From the NCBI RefSeq assembly GCF_900129385.1, contig NZ_FQVO01000021.1, positions 1-35,960 on the forward strand: a stretch of DNA of 35,960 nucleotides, given 5' to 3'. This document shows positions 15,974 to 24,248 of this stretch, in pieces; position 1 is the first letter of the stretch; each line of letters begins with the position of its first letter. Source of the stretch: Chryseobacterium takakiae. Lineage in GTDB: Bacteria; Bacteroidota; Bacteroidia; Flavobacteriales; Weeksellaceae. The position numbers were made by a program, and so were the translations under genes. A model generated the notes under the pieces. The model ran no database searches. It was not told the DNA's origin and worked only from the letters and a program-made list of their open reading frames with translations.

Positions 15974-16372
15974 TTAATTTTCTTTTATGATATATTCACC
16001 ACAGACGTTTAGACAATTCCAATAATAGATTGTGGGTGTGCCTGCCTTTCGTATCAGATATCCTGCCATATAATAATCAACATCTCTAACGATAGAAACG
16101 TGATTATCGACACGTTCTTGTTCTAAAATAAACTTATATATTTTATTTTCACGAAGCAATTTTTGTTTTTTTATATTAATTTTACAATATCTTTCCTTCG
16201 CAAAAACACCGTCCATCTTTTCATTTCTAATATGGTAAATAATTATACTGTCTTTAAAATCAATTTTATAAAGTTCAGCTTTAATAATCTTAGAGTTTTG
16301 CGATATGTGGCTCTTTTGTACACTGCAACCTATGAATAATAAAAGTATTAGGATTATATATTGATATTTCAT
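15974..16372 (-). CDS. Putative immunity lipoprotein (module D)
   Basis: 132 aa. MKYQYIILILLLFIGCSVQK has a good lipobox (LFIGC). The mature part is beta-rich with no family recognised. It begins 3 bases after the stop of the module D toxin, which points to a cognate immunity protein anchored in the envelope. Confidence 0.65.
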   Translation of the reverse strand: MKYQYIILILLLFIGCSVQKSHISQNSKIIKAELYKIDFKDSIIIYHIRNEKMDGVFAKERYCKINIKKQKLLRENKIYKFILEQERVDNHVSIVRDVDYYMAGYLIRKAGTPTIYYWNCLNVCGEYIIKEN

Positions 16373-16375
16373 CTG

Positions 16376-17488
16376 TTAATATTTTATAGTTCCGAAATCT
16401 ATTATAATTTTATTTGTATTTATATCTCTAAAAAACACAGTTTCACTAATAACCCTTCCTTGAGTATTTCTCTGGACAGATCCTCCTTGTATGTAATTTG
16501 ATGGTAGGTCTTTATATCTTGGATCTATACGGACAGCTTCTGCGTGGGAATAATCATAAGCCAAATCCCTATCCTTACCAGGGAAATGCAATGCACCTAT
16601 ATAAGCTTCCAAAGCCGCATGTAAAAAGCTAACACCTTTTTCCGAATTTAAAAACTTATCAAATTCTTCAGTTATTTTCGGACTAACAATATTCGTAGCG
16701 GTTACTTTTCCATTATATACAAAACTTCCTTTAAATGCATCTCCAAGTGAAAATACATCTGTTTTTAGATTTGCATCATAATATCGAAATCCAAATACTA
16801 TTTCTAATCTAACTTTAATAGCCGGATTTTTAATCGCTTCCAATAAAGTCTTAGCAGCTTCCGATAATTCAACTCCTTCAATTGCTGAACCACTAACTAT
16901 TCCATCTATAAATGTTAAATTTAATTGTCCCTTCATTGACTCTTTTAATAAATCAAATGCGGCTTGTGCAAATGCTCCATAAATGCCTATTTCTGTAGGT
17001 GAACTTCCCCCACCACCTGAATTTTGATTTACTGCTCCAAGTGCATTGGTACGATAGGCCTTTACAGAATGAGACTGGCTTAAAAGGTAATTCATAGCGT
17101 CCCATTCATCCAATGTGGTACGTGCTCCATTCGAATCAATACTTTCGTAGTCACCTGTTCCCCAATTGTATTCTACTCCTCTTCCATCCGAATCGACAAA
17201 CACGATAGGATTGTTAACCGCATAGTTGTAGGGTGAATGCCTTCTGTACACTTCCGCCAACGGATCCACAACACCCCATCTTCCGATATCAGGCATATAG
17301 AACCTCGCTCCGTAATCATTCATGCCGATCTCCTGCTGGAATTCCTTTCCGTTATACTCGTAATTGTAATTTAACCCGGAAGTATCTGCTGGATTTCCGT
17401 GTTTTAATCCAAAAGCGTAGTAATCATTTTTCTCAACGATTGCCGCCTGTGCGCCTTCTCTGGTAAAGCTTACCCGTACATTTCCCAA
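16376..17488 (-). CDS. Orphan Rhs C-terminal toxin module D
   Basis: 370 aa from a TTG at 17488; the RHS homology actually runs to about 17515 but is put out of frame by a single lost T relative to the intact gene (near 17510). Residues 1-90 are RHS core, about 90-155 class II linker ending NQNSGGGGSSPTE, and about 155-370 a CT. The CT is helical and then mixed; FLHAALEAYIGALHFPGKDR and AYDYSHAEAVRIDP hold a His/Glu cluster that could be catalytic, but I do not recognise the family. No own ribosome binding site is visible, so it is probably a silent donor tip. Confidence 0.7.
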   Translation of the reverse strand: MGNVRVSFTREGAQAAIVEKNDYYAFGLKHGNPADTSGLNYNYEYNGKEFQQEIGMNDYGARFYMPDIGRWGVVDPLAEVYRRHSPYNYAVNNPIVFVDSDGRGVEYNWGTGDYESIDSNGARTTLDEWDAMNYLLSQSHSVKAYRTNALGAVNQNSGGGGSSPTEIGIYGAFAQAAFDLLKESMKGQLNLTFIDGIVSGSAIEGVELSEAAKTLLEAIKNPAIKVRLEIVFGFRYYDANLKTDVFSLGDAFKGSFVYNGKVTATNIVSPKITEEFDKFLNSEKGVSFLHAALEAYIGALHFPGKDRDLAYDYSHAEAVRIDPRYKDLPSNYIQGGSVQRNTQGRVISETVFFRDINTNKIIIDFGTIKY

Positions 17489-17557
17489 ATGGTCAACGTA
17501 GTGGTAATATACTTATTTTGGAAAATTAAATTGTTTGAATAAGGTAAGATAATTTAA

Positions 17558-17588
17558 ATAAAAAAAGGCTGTCTTTTAAACAGCCTTT
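17558..17588 (-). terminator. Rho-independent terminator
   Basis: Perfect 9-bp stem AAAGGCTGT (17564-17572) / ACAGCCTTT (17580-17588), 7-nt loop, followed on the minus strand by a run of T. It lies 15 bases after the stop of the 124-aa membrane protein and ends that transcript before module D. Confidence 0.85.
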
Positions 17589-17602
17589 ACCTGATTGAAT
17601 AA

Positions 17603-17977
17603 CTACTTATTTTGATTTCGTAAATTTATAATATAAAAATAAAAACTAAAAATTATGCTTTTTATAGCAATTAATATTATCAGAGGAATATAAAATGAAT
17701 CTCTGAAAATATTGATCTTCCAAAAATAGAAAATGAGAATAATAAAATTGGCGAATAGATAAGCCAACTTTACATTTCTATCAAATATATTAATCTTTTT
17801 AAGAGTGAAATAGATATATACAAAACTTAAAGTTATGGTACTTATAATTGATACAATTTGAAAAAACTGCTCATAAGGACTTAATAAATCATTTCCTTTC
17901 CTCAAATTGTTTGAGTTTGTAGTAAATACTATAAATATTAGTTCAGTAAATGCTATAAGTTTCTGTTTACTTAACAT
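17603..17977 (-). CDS. Small four-helix membrane protein, possible orphan immunity protein
   Basis: 124 aa with about four hydrophobic segments (LIAFTELIFIVFTT; FQIVSIISTITLSFVYIYFT; KLAYLFANFIILIFYFWKI; FYIPLIILIAIKSIIFSFYF). No family recognised. It lies between modules C and D with its own strong terminator, about 230 bases after the module C immunity candidate, and no CT precedes it. By position and type it could be a leftover inner-membrane immunity protein; this is inference. Confidence 0.5.
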   Translation of the reverse strand: MLSKQKLIAFTELIFIVFTTNSNNLRKGNDLLSPYEQFFQIVSIISTITLSFVYIYFTLKKINIFDRNVKLAYLFANFIILIFYFWKINIFRDSFYIPLIILIAIKSIIFSFYFYIINLRNQNK

Positions 17978-18206
17978 ATATAGGCTTATTTATTTTGGTT
18001 TTAGATTCTAACAGGTATAGTATGGTGTCCTTCAAAATTGTGTTAAGTACCTATTATAAAAAATTGAATCATAAAATAGGCTGAATTTCAACAGTCTGCG
18101 TTTATTGCTCACTGATTAAAACCCACAGGTTTATTAAAGTAGTTTATTTAAAAATTTTCTCTGTTAATGTTGATCAATAAAAGATACTACCACTTCTGAA
18201 CATTAC

Positions 18207-18464
18207 CTAAAACACTACCAAATAGCAAACAATTAAAGAAATGTTTATAAGAAGTAATGTTATTAATAATATTATATTAATTCTTTTAACTGATGTTATA
18301 AAAACCATTGAAAGAACTTGATATACATAGATTACCATTTTATTAATTTGTATTTCAAATAACATTTCTAAATTTCGATTAAAAGTAAGAGTGGATTCTT
18401 TATGCAAAATTCGTATAAAAAATATAATACATATTGACACTAGTACACAGATTTTTAATTTCAT
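18207..18464 (-). CDS. Small membrane protein, putative immunity protein (module C)
   Basis: 85 aa with two to three hydrophobic segments (KICVLVSICIIFFIRIL; MVIYVYQVLSMVFI; INIILLITLLLINISLIVCY). It starts 11 bases after the stop of the module C toxin tip. Membrane immunity proteins usually protect against toxins that enter or damage the inner membrane, so the module C toxin may be membrane-active; this is inference. Confidence 0.55.
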   Translation of the reverse strand: MKLKICVLVSICIIFFIRILHKESTLTFNRNLEMLFEIQINKMVIYVYQVLSMVFITSVKRINIILLITLLLINISLIVCYLVVF

Positions 18465-18475
18465 AGAATTTTAAT

Positions 18476-19523
18476 TTAATCAAATATTCCTCCTCCTAAA
18501 TATTTATGTGAATGTATATCATAAAAACTATACTGTGACCAAATATAATTATTAGGTCCCATCATTATTGTCTTATTTACAGTTACACCTTCCATATTAG
18601 CCGGATTTTTTGAATGTATATTCAGATAATTATTTTGAACATCTCTATACATATCAATAAATTGAGATGCTTTTTCCCCCTGAATGCCAATAATCGTCTC
18701 CCCAATAAGCACTATTCCTGAGGTAGCGTTTACCGATTTCCAACCTCCTTTTACAAAATCAACAACTCCTTTAAATGTAGTGATTCCTCCTGTCCATTCT
18801 GAAATTTTATCAGCATATTCTGCAGCTTCACTGACATCCTTTATCGTTTTTTCAAACTCTAAAAGAGTATTTTCATGATCTAATTGATATTGTTGTATTG
18901 TTGTCTGATAACCGGTCCAACGATTAAAATTCGTTTCATTCTTCAAATATTTTCTTTTTGGTATTGGATCGTTAAAATTAATATAGTTTCCTATATTAAC
19001 CTGCATCCAAGGGCTTAACACACTTCCTACACTAACTCCGCCGCCAGCAGTTCCTGCTTCTGATTGATCAATTGAGTTTACTTTAGGAGCAGGGATATCA
19101 CCATTGGAGTTATCATTATAATCATAAAGATTCTTTATTGCATTAAAAAGATCTATTGCTTCCTGTCCCATATATTCTACACCTGCATCAAAGTACCTCT
19201 TGCAGCCATCCCATCAGGATCAATAAACCGCATCGGGTTATTAACGGCATAATTATATGGAGAATGCCTTCTGTACACTTCTGCCAACGGATCGACTACA
19301 CCCCATCTTCCGATATCCGGCATATAGAACCTGGCACCGTAATCATTCATCCCGATCTCCTGCTGGAATTCCTTTCCGTTATACTCGTAATTGTAATTTA
19401 CCCCAGAGGTATCCGAAGTAGTTCCGTATTTTAATCCAAAAGCGTAATAATCATTTTTCTCAACGATTGCCGCCTGTGCGCCTTCTCTGGTAAAGCTTAC
19501 CCTGATGTTTCCCAAGTGGTCAA
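18476..19523 (-). pseudogene. Orphan Rhs core plus C-terminal toxin module C, split by one frameshift
   Basis: From about 19523 the RHS core reads VDHLGNIRVSFTREGAQAAI through DPDGMAARGT, then loses frame because one A is missing (AAA at 19190-19192 versus AAAA in the intact gene). It resumes as MGQEAIDLFNAIKNLYDYND, class I linker (SIDQSEAGTAGGGVSVGSVL) and a CT of about 170 residues (NIGNYINFNDPIPKRKYLKN to SHKYLGGGIFD). The second part (18476-19171) is intact and has an ATG. The CT contains FKGVVDFVKGGWKSVNATSG and a Gly-rich hydrophobic stretch; family not recognised. The membrane immunity candidate follows by 11 nt. Confidence 0.75.
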
Positions 19524-19642
19524 CATTGGGCAACCTTTTTGATACTAATCAGATTTATGAAATATATTTTCTAGTATATTAGCCAATGATAGATGATTCA
19601 TTTATATTCTATAGAAAAATTAGCTTGAGTAATATAAAATTA

Positions 19643-19897
19643 TCATGATTGAGCACTTTCCAATGAAAAATCTACATTATATTTGCTATTCGTATTCTTC
19701 CACATTTCTATTTTTTCTTTAATTTCTTCTGCTGGAATACTAGTTTCAAAAAAAAGATGCATCCCATCATCGCCTGTACCTTCTTCATATACTAGGCCTT
19801 CCATTGATTCAATATAGTCGCATAACTCATATCTAAAACTAAAATCTTCAGAAATGTCAGTACCCCAAAATGGGATCAAAATATGATACTTTTCCAT
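19643..19897 (-). CDS. Small acidic cytosolic protein, possible immunity protein
   Basis: 84 aa, no signal or membrane segment, acidic (DISEDFSFRYELCDYIESME, then YEEGTGDDGMHLFFE). Not recognised. It starts at the base after the Imm26-like reading frame ends, so the two are co-transcribed. Located in a block of immunity-type genes, it is probably one too, or a partner of the Imm26-like protein. Confidence 0.5.
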   Translation of the reverse strand: MEKYHILIPFWGTDISEDFSFRYELCDYIESMEGLVYEEGTGDDGMHLFFETSIPAEEIKEKIEMWKNTNSKYNVDFSLESAQS

Positions 19898-19898
19898 T

Positions 19899-20365
19899 TT
19901 ATTTCCAATTTTCTAATTTCCACCCCTCTTCCAAACGTTCTTTCAGATAGGTATCATTCCAAACACTATTTGGAGATAATTTCAATTGCTCATCTGTTAG
20001 ACTCTTAAGATGTTTTACCTCATTTGTTTTTTTATCAATGATGAGCCACTCTGATGGATGAAGGTAATGTTCCGTCCTAAAATATCGTGGTGCAGCAAAA
20101 TCATTAGGGAGATCAATATTTTTTACAAAATCTATAAGTCCTTTTTTTAGTGCTACTTTGACAGGAAACTGCACATAAAAAAATCATTTAAGAAAAACCG
20201 CTCAATATCATCTGGAATCTTCGTATGTAAATCATACGATACTTTTACTAGTTCAACATCACTCTTATCATTCGCGGGAGACTTAACAAATTGTAAAAAG
20301 CCAAAGCCTTTTTTTGTAGATATAGAGTAAATATCTCCTAATCGTGCTTTGATATTATTCTCCAT
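19899..20365 (-). pseudogene. Imm26-like immunity protein, broken by a frameshift in an A7/T7 run
   Basis: Two reading frames (20153-20365 and 19899-20174) together give one protein: MENNIKARLGDIYSISTKKG, FGFLQFV, then FYVQFPVKVALKKGLIDFVK if one T is added to the T7 run (A7 at 20177-20183 on the plus strand). The first half begins with the GDIYSI...GFGFLQF pattern of Imm26-type immunity proteins; the second ends KLENWK. As read, the first frame stops after SFLSK. The start overlaps the ComJ-like gene by 11 nt. It is a true pseudogene or a sequencing indel; the coding text on both sides is otherwise intact. Confidence 0.6.
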
Positions 20366-20813
20366 ATTGCTTCAACACCTTACCTTTCATTTCATCACTT
20401 TTCCAGAGTTCGATACGGTAATAATCGTCTCCGTCGTCATTTACTACACTAGCTAAATTGGATGAATAAATTCTTACTCTATAATTTCCTGGCTCAACTT
20501 TTAAAGATAATTCTATGTGAGAGCTGGGACATTCTAATATTTGTAATTCTCCAGATCGAATACTTATACCACCTTCAACAATATGATCATATTTGTGATA
20601 ATCTATATTAGTATTTGATGTGTCTAATATTTCAATTTCTCCATTAATTAGTCCATAACTTTCAGTGCTTACAGCCATTCCTCCTTTGACTAAAGCTAAT
20701 CTTGACTTCAATGCTTCATCTGTCCAAAAATCCTTTATCTTCTCCGCTTTACCTCTATCTTCAATGTAAAACTGATGATATTGAGTGTTAAATTTGAAAT
20801 GTTGCTTTGTCAT
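20355..20813 (-). CDS. ComJ/Nin-like protein, probable nuclease inhibitor used as immunity protein
   Basis: 152 aa, cytosolic, beta-rich. YHQFYIEDRGKAEKIKDFWT, DEALKSRLALVKGGMAVSTE, the YDHIVEGGISIRSGE segment and LSLKVEPGNYRVRIYSSNL followed by YYRIELW parallel ComJ (Nin), which inhibits the NucA nuclease in Bacillus; ComJ-like proteins also occur beside nuclease toxins in polymorphic-toxin loci. No nuclease tip is present here, so it is an orphan immunity gene. It overlaps the Imm26-like gene by 11 nt and lies 28 nt after the module B immunity candidate. Confidence 0.6.
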   Translation of the reverse strand: MTKQHFKFNTQYHQFYIEDRGKAEKIKDFWTDEALKSRLALVKGGMAVSTESYGLINGEIEILDTSNTNIDYHKYDHIVEGGISIRSGELQILECPSSHIELSLKVEPGNYRVRIYSSNLASVVNDDGDDYYRIELWKSDEMKGKVLKQYGE

Positions 20814-20841
20814 AATGGTTTTCTTTTGTAGTGAGCAGTTA

Positions 20842-21558
20842 TTACTTGTTTAAACTTGGTGCATCCTTTGGCGACACCAATCCCACATATAAACGAAAAT
20901 CAAAAAAATTTCTCTTATTAGGTTCTAATAGAGTATAGTAACTACTTGGCTGTTGATCTCTACCAATATATTGAGGAACAAAAAAAGGATTAAAAGTATT
21001 TATCTGTTCGAAATACCAATGATCAAAATTAAATTTTCTTTTAGTTACTTCCATCATATAAAAATTCAATAAAAAGCGATTTTCCTTATTCCAAACAGTT
21101 TTTTTTACTTTTTCATCTATTTTATCAATATCACCTTCTGTGGGATCATAGCTAACATCAAGTTTAAAATTTTCGTTAAAGCGTTTCAAAAATTCTTTAG
21201 ACTTTTCAGCAATATTTTCGGAAGTTATTTTTTCAATTTCTTCTTGATAGTCCGTTTCAACATCTCCTACTGAGATACTTTCCTTAGATTGCAAAATATC
21301 CATTGCGTCTTTCTCATTATTAAAAACTAAAAAGAAATTTTTACTATCGTCTGTGACGATTTTATATTCGCTTTTTGTCTTATGCTTTAAACACAGTTTA
21401 TGAGTTGACTGATCTTGAGCGTAAAAATCATATTCAAGCATTGCATTACGAATAGATTCAAAGTTATTTGAATCATAATTTGTTTTAACGATTTTATAGT
21501 TATTCTGTGCCATTGTGTTAATAAATAGTATTTGAAATAAAAATAGAATATTTTTCAT
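20842..21558 (-). CDS. Secreted protein, putative immunity protein (module B)
   Basis: 238 aa with a Sec signal peptide (MKNILFLFQILFINTMAQNN, cleavage likely after MAQ). The mature part is charged with a helical segment (DYQEEIEKITSENIAEKSKE) and a Tyr/Phe-rich end (FDFRLYVGLVSPKDAPSLNK). No family recognised. It begins 7 bases after the stop of the module B toxin and leads the orphan immunity block. A periplasmic or outer-membrane immunity role is inferred. Confidence 0.55.
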   Translation of the reverse strand: MKNILFLFQILFINTMAQNNYKIVKTNYDSNNFESIRNAMLEYDFYAQDQSTHKLCLKHKTKSEYKIVTDDSKNFFLVFNNEKDAMDILQSKESISVGDVETDYQEEIEKITSENIAEKSKEFLKRFNENFKLDVSYDPTEGDIDKIDEKVKKTVWNKENRFLLNFYMMEVTKRKFNFDHWYFEQINTFNPFFVPQYIGRDQQPSSYYTLLEPNKRNFFDFRLYVGLVSPKDAPSLNK

Positions 21559-21565
21559 GACTCTT

Positions 21566-22217
21566 TTAATTTGGTGATTTGTAAGCAGGTACTGCGGTAC
21601 CTCCTAATTTAATTGCTGTGTTAAATAAATTTATTGTAGATATTGTCATGAACTTCACCATCATTAAGCCATTTTCCATTTTATAAAAACTAGTAAATTG
21701 AGTTAACTCAATATTAAGTCCATTTGCATATCTTGATAAAGGTCCCGTTAATGATACATCCGCTGGTGAAGCAATAATCATTGTGCCTACTGGTACCCCT
21801 TTTGACAAATTGTTTATTGATAGAGCATTTATCTCTCCCTTAATTTGAGCTGTTGCAATTCCAATACTTCTAAAAGTATTTTTTACTTTATAAAATACAC
21901 CGTCATTTACATATCTTCCTTCATAAATTAAAGGAGATCTGGCATCTGGAATAACTCCAAAATAATTTTTTCCAATAGTATTGTCCTTGACGTCCATCCC
22001 AATATTTTTTTTCGAACATATACCCAAGATAATTTTCGTCACTACCGCTCAAAGCTCCTCTTCCTCTGCCCAAAATATATTGAGAATAAATTTCTTTAGT
22101 TAGTGGCATATAACCAGCAAATAAATTCGCCTGCATCCACTGGCTAAGTGAGTTTCCGTCGTCGCCACCTAAATTTTGATTCATTGCTCCAAGTGCATTG
22201 GTACGATAGGCCTTCAC
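21566..22217 (-). pseudogene. Orphan Rhs C-terminal toxin module B, frameshifted at an A8 tract
   Basis: Frame 1 (from 22217) reads KAYRTNALGAMNQNLGGDDG, NSLSQWMQANLFAG, then GSDENYLGYMFEKKYW and soon loses sense. Frame 2 continues the protein (NIGMDVKDNTIGKNYFGVIP to TAVPAYKSPN at 21566). The switch is at a run of eight A on the coding strand (22005-22012); seven would join the halves as GYMFEKNIGMDVKDN. The CT of about 180 residues is mixed alpha/beta (IPDARSPLIYEGRYVNDGVF, FYKVKNTFRSIGIATAQIKG); family not recognised. An upstream stop (TAA, 22227-22229) also cuts it from its RHS remnant. Confidence 0.65.
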
Positions 22218-22405
22218 AGAATATGATTAACTTAAAAGGTAATTCATAGCGTCCCATTCATCCAATGTGGTACGCGTACCATTCGAATCAATACTTTCGT
22301 AGTCACCTGTTCCCCAATTGTATTCTACACCTCTTCCATCCGGATCGACAAACACGATAGGATTGTTAACCGCATACTTGTAGGGTGAGTGCCTTCTGTA
22401 GACTT
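22218..22405 (-). pseudogene. RHS core/class II linker remnant of module B
   Basis: Minus-strand reading RRHSPYKYAVNNPIVFVDPD, GRGVEYNWGTGDYESIDSNG, then an in-frame TAA at 22227-22229 where modules D and E have a Gln codon. Homology to the core ends near 22405 in the middle of EVYRRHSP. Between 22406 and 22519 I see no gene. Confidence 0.75.
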
Positions 22406-22519
22406 CCTTTAAAGGGTAAGGCTATCTCCAGTATAAGGAACATAAAACCCATGCAAAAAATAAAAAGGTTTATTATTATTGCCGACTACAAAAATATATA
22501 CCGGAATATAAAGAATTAA

Positions 22520-23050
22520 TTATTGCTCTCTCACAAAATCTATTTCTGCACTAATACTATCTTGTAAAAACTTATATCCCTTTTTTTCAAGATCAGTGAT
22601 ATATTGTCTACAGCTTGAAGGCATAGTATTTTCTCTATCATGTTTTGACTCTACTTTCCAAACATAATGTCCAATTTTAGAAAAGTCATATCTCTGTTTT
22701 TCAGAATAATTTAAATTAATTATTTTTTCAATTTTTTCTTTGGGTCGGATTATTATTATGTCATATTCGCAATCTGGATTTTCACGGGAATAATAGCCCT
22801 TTTGTAAACCAATTGAATTAAGCCTTTTATTTTCAAATAACCAATAAGAGTATCCTGCAAAACCATAAGGATCTATAATATAAGTATTGCTGCTTTTATT
22901 TTGTATGGTAAATTTCACAGGTATTTGTGTATTGAAATCTACGGGCATTTTTAACAATATGTCTACTTCTTTATTGTTATTAATTTTTGTCTGTGATGAA
23001 CAGAAAATACAATTGATGCTTATAATTATTAATATTATTAGTCTTTTCAT
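22520..23050 (-). CDS. Putative immunity protein of module A, exported
   Basis: 176 aa. MKRLIILIIISINCIFCSSQ is a Sec or lipoprotein signal. The mature part reads as an Ig-like beta sandwich (VDILLKMPVDFNTQIPVKFT, IQNKSSNTYIIDPYGF and later YDFSKIGHYVWKVES), common in envelope proteins. It overlaps the module A zincin by 4 nt, so the two are translationally coupled. It is the probable cognate immunity protein, acting outside the inner membrane. Confidence 0.62.
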   Translation of the reverse strand: MKRLIILIIISINCIFCSSQTKINNNKEVDILLKMPVDFNTQIPVKFTIQNKSSNTYIIDPYGFAGYSYWLFENKRLNSIGLQKGYYSRENPDCEYDIIIIRPKEKIEKIINLNYSEKQRYDFSKIGHYVWKVESKHDRENTMPSSCRQYITDLEKKGYKFLQDSISAEIDFVREQ

Positions 23051-23499
23051 TTTATCAACATTTTAAGATTTAAAATATATTTATTAATTTCATATACATA
23101 ATCATTTATCCCAGAACTTATTACTCGCGTCCAATCACCAGCAGCTTTGTAGGCGGAAATCTCGTTCATATTTTCAATTAATGGATGATTGCCTTGAAGT
23201 AATCCATTTTTCCAATTAATAAAATGATCCACCTCATGTATCACTGTATCACCAAGTCCATAATTTGTTCTCACTCCATCAAGAAGTCCAGGTGCAAGTA
23301 TAATTTTTCCAGTATTCGGATTTGTTATACCTTTAAAAGGTTTCCCAAGTGGGTTAGCTGGATCTATAAATAAACCACCTGAATTAATATTAAATTTAAC
23401 ATATTCTTTGGACCATTCTTCCATAGTATCTTTAGTTGCAATAGCAATCCACGCGTCTTCTGGTACGAATAATGATTTTATTATGCCTAAACTCATCAT
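23047..23499 (-). CDS. Orphan Rhs C-terminal toxin module A, zincin-like metallopeptidase
   Basis: 150 aa. YGLGDTVIHEVDHFINWKNG holds an HExxH zinc motif; ENMNEISAYKAAGDWTRV about 20 residues later offers a third ligand (Glu in NEISAY), typical of zincins used as polymorphic-toxin tips. NPNTGKIILAPGLLD precedes. The ORF begins at an ATG pair just where the frame of the upstream RHS linker ends (frameshift), so the CT is separated from its core. It ends in a 4-nt overlap with the immunity gene. Activity could be kept if translated alone, but export would then be lost. Confidence 0.7.
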   Translation of the reverse strand: MMSLGIIKSLFVPEDAWIAIATKDTMEEWSKEYVKFNINSGGLFIDPANPLGKPFKGITNPNTGKIILAPGLLDGVRTNYGLGDTVIHEVDHFINWKNGLLQGNHPLIENMNEISAYKAAGDWTRVISSGINDYVYEINKYILNLKMLIK

Positions 23500-23742
23500 G
23501 TTTGCAGTGCATTTGGATTTAAACCCGCTAGACCTAGTACCAAGCTAAGCAAATCAAATGTAGGTCCTGGGCCCATACTCGCCTGCATTCAAGGGCTTAA
23601 CACACTTCCTACACTAACTCCTCCGCCAGCAGTTCCTGCTTCTGATTGATCAATTGAGTTTACTTTAGGGGCAGGAATATCACCATTAGAGTTATCATTA
23701 AAACCATAGAGATTCTTTATAGCGTTAAAAAGATCTATGGCT
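23500..23742 (-). pseudogene. RHS class I linker remnant of module A
   Basis: Reads EAIDLFNAIKNLYGFNDNSN, GDIPAPKVNSIDQSEAGTAG, GGVSVGSVLSP, then TGA (23589-23591) in place of the TGG found in module C (SPWMQ), then MQASMGPGPTFDLLSLVLGL ending in two stops, one frame away from the zincin ORF. One nonsense change and one frameshift. Homology to the intact gene begins abruptly near 23742. Confidence 0.72.
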
Positions 23743-23823
23743 TCTCGTCTGTATCTTCAGATCCGAAATATCGTATGGCTGTAGATAGCTTATTCCGAAG
23801 GCTTAGTAATAATAAATGTTTGT

Positions 23824-24243
23824 TTATCTAATATATTTTTTGCTAAAACTTACTAAAAACCATTTATTCGAACCTGCTTTTTTTTTCATAAAAAATAGTA
23901 TTCCTTTCTGCCTATCAGAAGTTGTTAATGCGACATAACTTAAATCTTTATTTAAATCAAACTCGTGAACTCTGTAAAATTCAGTATTTGCTGGTAAGTC
24001 ATTTTGAACTTTAATTGATATTGAATCTGACTGATATACTTTATTAGATTTTATCAAAGTTTTGTCTTCATCATAGATAATGATGTTATTGCTATTGTAC
24101 TCATTCAGAGCATAGGCTATTTGTTTATTAGAAAAAAATTGATCTAAAAATAAATTTTGTCTAGTAACATATTTATTTATACACGAATTAAATAGTAAAA
24201 TTATAATTAGTAAAGCACTGAATTTACTCATTTTATGTTTCAT
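23824..24243 (-). CDS. Immunity lipoprotein candidate for the intact RHS toxin
   Basis: 139 aa. Signal MKHKMSKFSALLIIILLFNSCIN with a lipobox-like FNSC; probable lipoprotein. The mature part is mixed with a basic end (KKKAGSNKWFLVSFSKKYIR). It starts 5 bases after the stop of the full-length RHS gene, so it is co-transcribed with it and is the predicted inhibitor of the zincin tip. No family recognised. Confidence 0.68.
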   Translation of the reverse strand: MKHKMSKFSALLIIILLFNSCINKYVTRQNLFLDQFFSNKQIAYALNEYNSNNIIIYDEDKTLIKSNKVYQSDSISIKVQNDLPANTEFYRVHEFDLNKDLSYVALTTSDRQKGILFFMKKKAGSNKWFLVSFSKKYIR

Positions 24244-24248
24244 AGTAA

